In this document: in pieces, positions 1-5,158 of the stretch
Layout: the number at the start of each line of letters is the position of its first letter
How positions within the stretch are numbered: position 1 is the stretch's first letter
DNA from: Patescibacteria group bacterium
GTDB taxonomy: Bacteria; Patescibacteriota; Patescibacteriia; Patescibacteriales; GWC2-42-12
Reading direction: 5' to 3'
Assembly (NCBI GenBank): GCA_018827685.1
Contig: JAHJXD010000019.1
Coordinates: 1 to 5,158 of the forward strand
Length of the DNA: 5,158 nucleotides
Notes under the pieces: model-generated
Told to the model about the DNA's origin: nothing
What the model saw: only the letters and a program-made list of their open reading frames with translations
Databases searched by the model: none
Program-made: the position numbers and the translations under genes

Positions 1-901
1 TTAATTTAAAGATTGCGATCAACCATATGAACAAGCCTCCTGCTGCCAGCCCTAACCAAAAACTTCTTGAAAAACTAATTATAATTGTGGATAAAAATAA
101 TATAATCAACAAAAAGCAAATAGAATCTCGTCTTCTAATGGTTTGCGTTAACGTCAATTTTAATAAATAAAATAGTAAAATAAAGAATCCTATTAAAACA
201 AAAATATGCGATTGCATAAATATCCGGCTAAACCCTGGCACGACATTGGTTATTTCCCCGACCCCGCTCCGCCTTATCCAAAGATAAATGTCTAATATAA
301 AAAAACCAAAATTATGAGAAAAAATATAAGCTAAAACAATAGTTTTTATACTAAGCCAACACAAGGCTGTTAAAAATATTTGTTTGATAATTTTTAAATT
401 ATCATCAGTTCGTAAAACCGAGAATATGGGAAAAACCAGTAAAAAATAAAACCAATTGTTGGCATCAAAAAAAACATTGCTTGATAAATTATTTTGTAAA
501 AAACCGTTTATCATGCCCCAAATAATAAAAATAGCTAGCGCAACAAAATAATAAAAATAAGACGAACGAAAAAAATCTAATTCTAATTTTTTTGTTTTTG
601 CCAATTTAATTATAGCCACGGCCAGCCAAACCGACATAATAATCAGCCATAATGTTATGCGAATGGAAATTTTTAAACCATGATTTTCAAAATAAAATAA
701 ATAACCGAAAGAACCGATCAAGAGCTCTGTTAGTAATATATATAACCCGTATTTCAATTTGTATAATGACAAAATTAAAGTCAGAATCGCGATAATAAAA
801 AACGCGATAAAATTAATTAATTGATAATAATAACCTAAAAATGATAATATTTCGGCTAAGACAATAAAAAATATTGTGTTTTTAATAATTTTATGATTCA
901 T
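1..901 (-). CDS. O-antigen polymerase/ligase-like membrane protein (Wzy_C type), C-terminus cut by window edge
   Basis: The frame is open from an ATG at 901 to the window edge, giving 300 residues and no stop, so the C-terminus is missing. The visible part is almost entirely hydrophobic, with about ten likely membrane helices (roughly residues 8-23, 27-47, 50-71, 80-100, 114-134, 148-164, 173-195, 230-249, 259-276, 280-298). A longer polar stretch at about 205-229 contains R210, R211, G213, G215 and R226. The segment SFSRSFWLGLAAGG (276-289) resembles the signature at the start of the Wzy_C domain, shared by WaaL-type O-antigen ligases and Wzy/ExoQ-like polymerases. Its conserved Arg would be R279. 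Such proteins act on lipid-linked glycans outside the cytoplasmic membrane. The start overlaps the end of the preceding GT2 gene by 11 nt, implying co-translation, and no Shine-Dalgarno sequence is visible. The neighbouring flippase and glycosyltransferases support the polysaccharide role. Polymerase cannot be separated from ligase here, and the family call rests on one motif plus topology and context. Confidence 0.82.
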   Translation of the reverse strand, partial: MNHKIIKNTIFFIVLAEILSFLGYYYQLINFIAFFIIAILTLILSLYKLKYGLYILLTELLIGSFGYLFYFENHGLKISIRITLWLIIMSVWLAVAIIKLAKTKKLELDFFRSSYFYYFVALAIFIIWGMINGFLQNNLSSNVFFDANNWFYFLLVFPIFSVLRTDDNLKIIKQIFLTALCWLSIKTIVLAYIFSHNFGFFILDIYLWIRRSGVGEITNVVPGFSRIFMQSHIFVLIGFFILLFYLLKLTLTQTIRRRDSICFLLIILFLSTIIISFSRSFWLGLAAGGLFIWLIAIFKL

Positions 902-1589
902 TATTATGCTTTTTTTTAATTATGGACATGGCTTGGTTATATTTTTTTACCGCCGGCAGCCAAGGCAATAATTTATAAATGAAAGACGGTAGCCAATTAC
1001 TCATGGTCTGCGTGCCAGTGACAGCCACTTTAAAAAGAACTTGATTAACCCAAACTCCTGCGTGGCCATGATCAAGCATTGTCAACCAAAGATCCCAATC
1101 TTGAAATTTTTTTAAAGTTTCGTCAAAGCCGGGAAAATGTTCTTTCTTAATCAGCGAGGTGGTGTGGATATAAGGCATAATTTTTAATTTTTCCACGTCA
1201 TAAGACCAAAGCTTGAATTTTTTATAACCCAGGATAAAAGACGAATAACAAAAACTGGCGCTCTGGTTGTGTTTTAAGGTGTTTAGCATTAGTTCAAGCA
1301 TAGTTGGCTTCATAACAACATCTGCGTCGCAAAAAATTATATATTCTCCTTTGGCTAATTTATCACCCTTATTTCTGGCAGCGCTCGCTCCCTTATTTTC
1401 CTGTTCAGAATAAGTTAGGTTAAATCCAAAAATTTGTTTGAATTTTTCAATCACCGCGATTACATTATCTGTTGAACCGTCGTTAACCACAATAATTTCA
1501 TAATTATCGTAAGTTTGCTTTTTAATACTAACTAAACAATGCATTAAATGCTCAGCTTGATTATAGACCGGAATGATAATGCTAATCAT
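891..1589 (-). CDS. Family 2 glycosyltransferase (GT-A fold)
   Basis: This predicted 232-residue protein transfers a sugar from a nucleotide-activated donor to a growing glycan on the cytoplasmic side of the membrane. It opens with the typical GT2 strand and loop IIIPVYNQ (4-11), followed by the nucleotide-binding VNDGSTD (35-41), the NKGASAARNKG segment (65-75) and the metal-binding DxD motif as CDAD (87-90). Near the C-terminus, PGFDE (153-157) and QDWDLW (163-168) match the usual acceptor-side pattern 'gFDe...eDwdLW', with D164 or D166 as candidate catalytic base. The tail (about 199-213) is rich in Trp, Leu and Pro and could touch the membrane; there is no true transmembrane helix. The length suits a compact single-domain GT2. 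The ATG at 1589 lies inside the end of the GT4 gene (8-nt overlap), and the 3' end overlaps the next gene by 11 nt. Donor and acceptor cannot be predicted. Confidence 0.93.
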   Translation of the reverse strand: MISIIIPVYNQAEHLMHCLVSIKKQTYDNYEIIVVNDGSTDNVIAVIEKFKQIFGFNLTYSEQENKGASAARNKGDKLAKGEYIIFCDADVVMKPTMLELMLNTLKHNQSASFCYSSFILGYKKFKLWSYDVEKLKIMPYIHTTSLIKKEHFPGFDETLKKFQDWDLWLTMLDHGHAGVWVNQVLFKVAVTGTQTMSNWLPSFIYKLLPWLPAVKKYNQAMSIIKKKHNNES

Positions 1590-2670
1590 AGATTATATTT
1601 TGGGACTGCCCCATTATTGCTTTATAAATTTTATTAATTTGTTTTTCCCAATTAAAATCGTTAATCGCGCGATCTCTCCCCTGCTGACCTAATTTATGCC
1701 TTAAGCATGAATTTTTGGCTAATTTAATAATAGTTGAGGCAATTTTGCTAATATTTTCAGGATCAACCAATAATCCGTTTAAACCATCTACCACAGCATC
1801 GCCAACTCCGCCGCTTTTGCCGGCTATTACCGGCTTACCGGCTAAATTAGCTTCCAAATAAGCTATGCCAAATCCCTCAAAATCGCCATCAATATTTCTT
1901 GATGTCATGATGAAAATATCGCATGAATTATACCAATTATCACGTTCTTGATCTGTGGCTTGATTTATTATTTTGACATGTTTTTCTAATCCTAAATTAT
2001 CAATTTTTAATTTCCAATTTTCAATTTCCGGCCCATGGCCTAAAATAATATAAACTAAATTTGGCGCCAGTTTCAGTACTTCTGGCATGGCCTCAATAAC
2101 TTTATCAAATCCTTTGCGCTTTACCAGCCTGCCAACGGATAATAAGATTATTTTATCTTCTAAATTATATTTTTCTTTTAATCGCGTTTCGTGATTTTCT
2201 ACGCCTGGATTGACTATAACTATTTTATTAGCGCTTGATGGAAAAAATTGTTTTGTTAAATCAGCCGTATAATTATTAGCACAAATTATTTTTTCGGCGT
2301 TTATTAAAATTTTTTTGGCCAGCCATTTTTTTCTGGTTTTTTTTATGACAAAAGATAAATCCGTACCATGTAAAAATACTGAATATTTTATTTTACAAAA
2401 CCTGGCGCAAATTAAGGCAACCGTGCCTAGCGGTAATATATGGCCGACAAAAATATGTTCAATTTTTTCTTGTTTTATTTTTTTGCGTAAAGCAAAATAG
2501 GCCGGTAGCCATGGCAATAGCGGCAATTTATTATTAATCAGATGGCCTTCATTGTTGTTAAGCGCGGAGATAGCTAAAGGCTCAGGCCAGTATTTAACCA
2601 AATTACCGTAATAATTAGCCACGCCGCCGTAAAATGGCGGATATTCTAATGTAAAAAGCAGAGTTGTCAT
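1582..2670 (-). CDS. Family 4 glycosyltransferase (GT-B fold, PimB/WbaZ-like group)
   Basis: This 362-residue protein shows both Rossmann-like halves of a GT-B retaining glycosyltransferase. The N-terminal half has the FYGGVANY acceptor loop (13-20) and HGTD (101-104). The C-terminal half has the domain-start motif VGRLVKRKGFD (179-189), GHGPE (211-215), and the donor-binding EX7E motif as EGFGIAYLE (E265 and E273). It also has GKPVIAGKSGGVGDAV (278-293) and NGLLVDP (298-304). The form of the SGGVGDAVVDG stretch recalls phosphatidylinositol mannosyltransferase PimB-like members, so mannose or a related hexose is possible but only a guess. Length is normal for the family. The start is 11 nt after the flippase stop, and the stop overlaps the GT2 start in ATGATTAG. 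The last residues (MGQSQNIIYD, 353-362) lie past the usual domain end; part of this tail is encoded by a short palindromic repeat (1601-1613) that recurs upstream of the flippase. Confidence 0.94.
   Translation of the reverse strand: MTTLLFTLEYPPFYGGVANYYGNLVKYWPEPLAISALNNNEGHLINNKLPLLPWLPAYFALRKKIKQEKIEHIFVGHILPLGTVALICARFCKIKYSVFLHGTDLSFVIKKTRKKWLAKKILINAEKIICANNYTADLTKQFFPSSANKIVIVNPGVENHETRLKEKYNLEDKIILLSVGRLVKRKGFDKVIEAMPEVLKLAPNLVYIILGHGPEIENWKLKIDNLGLEKHVKIINQATDQERDNWYNSCDIFIMTSRNIDGDFEGFGIAYLEANLAGKPVIAGKSGGVGDAVVDGLNGLLVDPENISKIASTIIKLAKNSCLRHKLGQQGRDRAINDFNWEKQINKIYKAIMGQSQNIIYD
1601..1613. repeat. Short palindromic repeat, copy 1 (TGGGACTGCCCCA)
   Basis: A 13-bp near-palindrome with arms TGGG and CCCA around ACTGC. 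It lies at the 3' end of the GT4 gene, just upstream of the GT2 start. Together with the preceding ATTT it repeats the 12-bp string ATTTTGGGACTG, which is also found at 4137-4148. On the coding strand both sites read CAGTCCCAAAAT in the same frame (Gln-Ser-Gln-Asn). Origin and function are unknown; it may be a minimal copy of the longer hairpin repeat at 4141-4175. Confidence 0.5.
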
Positions 2671-2681
2671 AATGTAAAATA

Positions 2682-4130
2682 TTAAGAGACTTTATTTTTA
2701 TTAAATGATTTATAAATACTTTCCACATCCTGCTTGCTAAAACCTTTAAATATATATAAAGCGATAAAATAACTTACTGCGGATAATATCACCGTTAAGA
2801 TAAAATTCACTTGATTTTTTAAATAATATCCCACTGCGCCCATCACCGCTACGGCCAAGAGCGACTTAATTAGCATAACAATTATTTTTTTATAATCATA
2901 CTTGGTAATCTGCGACACAACAGACATGCTTAAAATAAACATTAATAAATTAGTTAGTAAAACGGTTAAACTGGCGCCGATCGCTTGATAGCGCGGTATT
3001 AAAATTAAATTTAAAATAACACTCGCTATTAAGATAATACCCATATTAATGGTATTGATTTTTTGCCGATCACAGGCGTTTAAAAGTGAACCTGCTGGAA
3101 AATTTAAAAACATAAAAATAACCGCCGCCATTGTTATTTGCAGGGGTAAGATAGCGTCGCTATAGTCGCTTTTAAAGATAACCATTATTTTATCGGCTAA
3201 AATTATGCCACCAATTGAAACCGGTAAAGAGATAATGATTAAATACTTCACGGCGCGCTCAAAGGTAATGGCTAATTGCTCACGATTATTTTGCCAATAA
3301 GAGCTTAGGGCTGGAAAAAGCGAAGCAATAAAAGCCAAAGGCAGAAACTGCAAAGCAAAAATAATTTTAAAAGGAATTTGGTATATGCCTACCTGATGAT
3401 CACCTGCCAGAAGCGATAATAACACTGAATCAAAATACATGTAAACTCGCTGAAAAATCGCGTAAACAGCAAAAGGCAAAGATATTAATAAAATGTTCTT
3501 GATTAAAATTTTATCAGGCCGCCAATTAATTTTAAGCTTCCATTTCTTTTTTAAAATATAAAATGAGAAAATAAAATTATACAGACTGGCCAAAACTAAA
3601 GACATCATTAACCAAACTAGCCCCAAATTAAATTTTAAGACGGTTAAGACTACAATAAAAACTATAAGTTGGAAAATAACCGAAGAAATACTTTCGTATT
3701 TCAAATTATGAAAACCTCGGCTTACCGAGAAAAAAGTTAAAGTAAAAGAATCTAGGATCATGCAAAATATGGAAAGATAAACTAATTGGCGAGTAATATC
3801 CGGATAAGAAGAAAAATTTATAATACTGAAAACCGCTAACATTGAAAGTATTGCCAGAGGCAGTTTTATTAAAAAAACCGAGCTAAAGAGTTTTTCCGCA
3901 TCATCAGGACGTTTGGCTACTTCCCGCGTTAGGACGGTTGATTGACCAATATCAATAAAAATTCCGAAAATGGAAGTAAAAGAAATGGCAAAATAATATT
4001 TGCCTAAATCGGCCGGACCAATGGCGCGCGCGATTAAAACAAAATAAGTAAAAGAAATCACTTTTTGTAAAATGAGCGCTAAGGTAAAATACGAAGTATT
4101 TTTAGCAATGTTAGTAATTTTTTCAGACAT
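2682..4130 (-). CDS. Wzx-type polysaccharide flippase (MATE/MOP exporter superfamily)
   Basis: With the start chosen here this is a 482-residue integral membrane protein. It would move lipid-linked oligosaccharide from the inner to the outer face of the cytoplasmic membrane. About 14 hydrophobic helices can be traced along the whole length, and the length fits the RfbX/Wzx (Polysacc_synt) family. The N-terminal segment matches the family well: helix 1 ends in FVLIARAIGPADLGKYYFA (residues 30-48), followed by a Phe/Gly/Ile helix and then GQSTVLTREVAKRP (62-75). A second half-repeat starts near residue 208, as expected for the two-lobed fold. An in-frame ATG at 4184 would add 18 residues, but these are encoded by a hairpin repeat and look nothing like a flippase N-terminus. 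A candidate promoter would also place the transcript start downstream of it, so 4130 (MSEKITN) is preferred. It is the first gene of the polysaccharide operon, 11 nt before the GT4 gene. The glycan it carries is unknown. Confidence 0.93.
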   Translation of the reverse strand: MSEKITNIAKNTSYFTLALILQKVISFTYFVLIARAIGPADLGKYYFAISFTSIFGIFIDIGQSTVLTREVAKRPDDAEKLFSSVFLIKLPLAILSMLAVFSIINFSSYPDITRQLVYLSIFCMILDSFTLTFFSVSRGFHNLKYESISSVIFQLIVFIVVLTVLKFNLGLVWLMMSLVLASLYNFIFSFYILKKKWKLKINWRPDKILIKNILLISLPFAVYAIFQRVYMYFDSVLLSLLAGDHQVGIYQIPFKIIFALQFLPLAFIASLFPALSSYWQNNREQLAITFERAVKYLIIISLPVSIGGIILADKIMVIFKSDYSDAILPLQITMAAVIFMFLNFPAGSLLNACDRQKINTINMGIILIASVILNLILIPRYQAIGASLTVLLTNLLMFILSMSVVSQITKYDYKKIIVMLIKSLLAVAVMGAVGYYLKNQVNFILTVILSAVSYFIALYIFKGFSKQDVESIYKSFNKNKVS

Positions 4131-4140
4131 GTTTTTATTT

Positions 4141-4175
4141 TGGGACTGTGGCCGAATGCTCTTTCGACAGTCCCA
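4141..4175. repeat. Hairpin repeat, copy 2 (TGGGACTGT...ACAGTCCCA)
   Basis: A perfect 9-bp inverted repeat (4141-4149 against 4167-4175) encloses 17 nt. Inside it a second 4-bp stem, CGAA/TTCG (4153-4156 with 4163-4166), forms around the loop TGCTCT, leaving GGC (4150-4152) as a one-sided bulge. It sits 10 nt upstream of the preferred flippase start, so it would be in the operon leader if transcription begins further upstream. No T-tract follows immediately on the minus strand, so it does not look like a terminator. Its outer arms and the following AAAAT match the copy at 1601-1613. Confidence 0.6.
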
Positions 4176-4203
4176 TTTTAACATAAGCTTAAAAATAATA
4201 AAA
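4175..4203 (-). promoter_or_regulatory. Candidate promoter for the polysaccharide operon
   Basis: On the minus strand, TAAAAT (4175-4180) differs from the TATAAT -10 consensus at one position. It is preceded by a TGn extension (4181-4183). A weak -35-like TTTTAT (4198-4203) lies 17 nt upstream. It overlaps the T-tract of the terminator that closes the preceding unit, and a start site near 4168 would fall inside the hairpin repeat. The region is AT-rich, so a chance match is quite possible. Confidence 0.3.
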
Positions 4204-4223
4204 CCCCGCGACTAACGGAGTTT
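4191..4223 (-). terminator. Probable Rho-independent terminator after the coiled-coil gene
   Basis: On the minus strand AAACTCCG (4216-4223) pairs with CGGGGTTT (4201-4208) around the loop TTAGTCG. This gives an 8-bp stem with one G-U pair and a GC core, followed by TATTATTTTT (4191-4200). The G-U pair becomes a C-A mismatch when read on the plus strand, which favours the minus orientation. It lies 27 nt past the stop of the 78-residue gene and before the flippase, so it likely separates the rpsI unit from the polysaccharide operon. Confidence 0.7.
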
Positions 4224-4250
4224 ATTAAATACAAATCAACTGCGTAAATC

Positions 4251-4487
4251 CTATGTTATAAAATTTATCTCATCTTTTGTAGGTCTTTTAGCTACTTCGG
4301 CTTTAACTTCAGCAATATCACCTTTTAATTCGGTCTTCAATTCGTTAAATTGACCCTGCATTTCAGTAAAACCGTCGTTTACAGCACTAAGAACTTCGTC
4401 TAATTTTTCGTCGAATTGCTCCGTTTGAACTTTTAATTTTTGATCAAGCAATACGCTGATTACCTGGATATCTTTTTCTTCTAACAT
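4251..4487 (-). CDS. Small coiled-coil protein of unknown function
   Basis: I do not recognise this 78-residue protein. It is acidic and highly charged, with no signal peptide or membrane helix. Residues 10 to 67 look helical, with hydrophobic positions at 3/4 spacing (for example F25, L29, V32, L33, V36, F40, M43, F47, L50, L54, I58, V61, V65), which suggests a coiled coil and oligomerisation. The stretch FNELKTELKGDIAEVKAEVAKRP (47-69) has the i/i+4 Lys-Glu pattern of stable helices. The end, RPTKDEINFIT, breaks the pattern at P69. The gene starts 48 nt after the rpsI stop with no obvious promoter or terminator between, and a probable terminator follows its stop, so it is probably co-transcribed with rpsI. 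The sequence is low in complexity, so homology searches will produce spurious coiled-coil hits. No Shine-Dalgarno sequence is visible; the ATG at 4487 is the first in the frame. Confidence 0.75.
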   Translation of the reverse strand: MLEEKDIQVISVLLDQKLKVQTEQFDEKLDEVLSAVNDGFTEMQGQFNELKTELKGDIAEVKAEVAKRPTKDEINFIT

Positions 4488-4535
4488 AAGTTTATTGATA
4501 ATTTAATAATAGACTTTCCATAGAGAGAATAGTTC

Positions 4536-4994
4536 CTAACGCTTTGCCCATTGTGGCGCGCGTCTGGCTTTCTTTAGGCCCGGCTTCTTTCTTTCTTTTT
4601 TTCTAGCATCGCGCGTAATCCAACCCCTTGCTTTAAATAAAGCTCTTAGTTCAGGGTTAATTTCAAGCAGCGCGCGAACAATACCGTGGCGGATGGATTC
4701 AGCCTGGCCCTTTTTACCGCCGCCGGCGACATTAATCGATATATTAAAATTTTTAATCAAACCGGCTAATTTTAATGGTTGGTTAATAGTTGAAAATAAT
4801 TCTTCTTCTGGAAAATATTTACTGGCATCAGATCCATTAACAAGCATTAAGCCCTGGTCTCCTTTATAAAGCCTTACTCGAGCGATTGAAGTTTTTCGGC
4901 GGCCGATGGCATTGGTATATTTGCCCTTAAGCTTTGCTTGCTCGGCGATTATTAGTTCAGATTTAGTTATTTTTTTAGTATTAGTATCAGCCAT
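4536..4994 (-). CDS. rpsI: 30S ribosomal protein S9 (uS9)
   Basis: This is the small-subunit protein whose C-terminal tail reaches the P-site tRNA anticodon stem-loop. The 152 residues contain all family hallmarks: GRRKTSIARVRL (31-42), the VNG turn (52-54), QPL (72-74), the glycine-rich GGGKKGQAESIRHGIVRALL (91-110), TRDAR (127-131), ERKKPG (134-139) and the basic tail ending in Lys-Arg. E. coli S9 has 130 residues; the excess is mainly a charged N-terminal extension of about 25 residues (MADTNTKKITKSELIIAEQAK). The tail reads QWAKR where E. coli has QFSKR, a conservative change next to the tRNA contact. rplM (L13) normally precedes rpsI in bacteria, but at least 164 nt of non-coding DNA with repeats lies upstream here, so rplM is either beyond the window or elsewhere. 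The start ATG is preceded by an A/T-only stretch with no Shine-Dalgarno sequence. Confidence 0.98.
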   Translation of the reverse strand: MADTNTKKITKSELIIAEQAKLKGKYTNAIGRRKTSIARVRLYKGDQGLMLVNGSDASKYFPEEELFSTINQPLKLAGLIKNFNISINVAGGGKKGQAESIRHGIVRALLEINPELRALFKARGWITRDARKKERKKPGLKKARRAPQWAKR

Positions 4995-5020
4995 AGTAAA
5001 ATTATTTTTTTAATTACTAA

Positions 5021-5158
5021 TTAGTTTCTGTGTAAAAATTATTTGTCCACAATTTTGGTGATTTATAAAATTCATACTTTAAGCCAAGTTTCCGCTGATC
5101 AAACGCTGATAATTACGCTGATCTACGCTGAAAAATAATATTTTTACACAATAACTAA
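5021..5158. repeat. Inverted-repeat-bounded element upstream of rpsI
   Basis: Bases 5021-5039 and the reverse complement of 5140-5158 match at 17 of 19 positions, with a perfect 11-bp core TGTGTAAAAAT (5029-5039 against 5140-5150). The two arms enclose about 100 nt with no ORF, including the CGCTGAT array at 5093-5132. This layout resembles a small non-autonomous mobile element or a long-range RNA stem in the rpsI leader. The right arm reaches the last base of the window, so its true end and any target duplication cannot be seen. In DNA this AT-rich, part of the match could be chance. Confidence 0.4.
5093..5132. repeat. CGCTGAT short direct-repeat array
   Basis: Four unidirectional copies start at 5093, 5104, 5116 and 5126. 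The first three read CGCTGAT exactly; the last reads CGCTGAA. Three of the four are preceded by A. Start-to-start spacing is 11, 12 and 10 nt, close to one DNA helical turn. The spacers are A/T-rich and differ from each other, and the unit is too short for a CRISPR. On the rpsI strand the unit reads ATCAGCG. From memory, unverified, comparable short arrays occur between genes in many bacterial genomes without a known function. Confidence 0.7.

Noticed and set aside
2315..2500. 61-codon plus-strand open frame
   Set aside because: It lies wholly inside the well-supported GT4 gene on the opposite strand, has no family features, and reflects AT-rich antisense sequence.
4141..4175. Hairpin repeat as an intrinsic terminator
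   Set aside because: The minus-strand sequence after the stem is AAAATAAAAAC and on the plus strand only four T follow, so there is no adequate U-tract. It also sits just before the flippase start.
4453..4460. Extra ACGCTGAT match as a fifth member of the repeat array
   Set aside because: It is inside the coding sequence of the coiled-coil protein (codons for VISVL), about 630 nt from the array and without neighbours. A single 8-mer is not far from chance at this window size.
4488..4535. Separate promoter or short ORF between rpsI and the coiled-coil gene
   Set aside because: TATTAT is present but with no -35-like partner at suitable spacing. The ATG in this gap opens a frame of only nine codons.
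891..4994. Recoded TGA (code 25, as in Gracilibacteria/Absconditabacteria)
   Set aside because: All frames run full length to TAG or TAA at family-typical positions with no in-frame TGA, and glycines use GGN codons. Nothing calls for recoding, although absence of TGA stops in five genes is too few to be informative.
5093..5132. CRISPR array
   Set aside because: The 7-bp unit and 3-5 nt spacers are far below CRISPR dimensions, and there are no cas genes.

Overview
All coding sequence in this window lies on the minus strand. The most likely source is an uncultivated bacterium with a small, AT-rich genome, probably of the Patescibacteria (Candidate Phyla Radiation, Parcubacteria-like). This rests on the AT-rich, Lys/Ile/Asn-heavy proteins, a ribosomal protein S9 with an N-terminal extension of about 25 residues, tightly packed genes, and the absence of a Shine-Dalgarno sequence upstream of all six starts. 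No 16S rRNA is present, so the assignment is an inference. The genes read well with the standard bacterial code. Visible stops are three TAG and two TAA, with no TGA.

Read in the direction of transcription (high to low coordinates), there are two blocks. The first (about 5158 to 4190) holds an intergenic region with a short CGCTGAT array framed by an imperfect 19-bp inverted repeat, then rpsI (S9), a 78-residue coiled-coil protein of unknown function, and a probable intrinsic terminator. The second (about 4205 to 1 and beyond) is a surface-polysaccharide operon. It contains a weak candidate promoter overlapping the terminator, a 35-bp hairpin repeat, a Wzx-type flippase, a GT4 glycosyltransferase, a GT2 glycosyltransferase, and the first 300 residues of an O-antigen polymerase/ligase-like (Wzy_C) membrane protein that runs off the left edge. 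Gaps or overlaps of +11, -8 and -11 nt point to one transcript with translational coupling.

The four genes form the core of a Wzx/Wzy-type route. The glycosyltransferases build a lipid-linked oligosaccharide on the inner membrane face, the flippase turns it outward, and the Wzy_C protein polymerises or ligates it. The sugars cannot be told from sequence.

The least explained features are the two copies of a TGGGACTG-type palindrome bracketing the flippase and GT4 genes, the repeat element upstream of rpsI, and the coiled-coil protein. I see no CRISPR array, tRNA, rRNA, transposase or defence system. The window looks like an ordinary polysaccharide locus beside a ribosomal gene, with some interesting small repeats.
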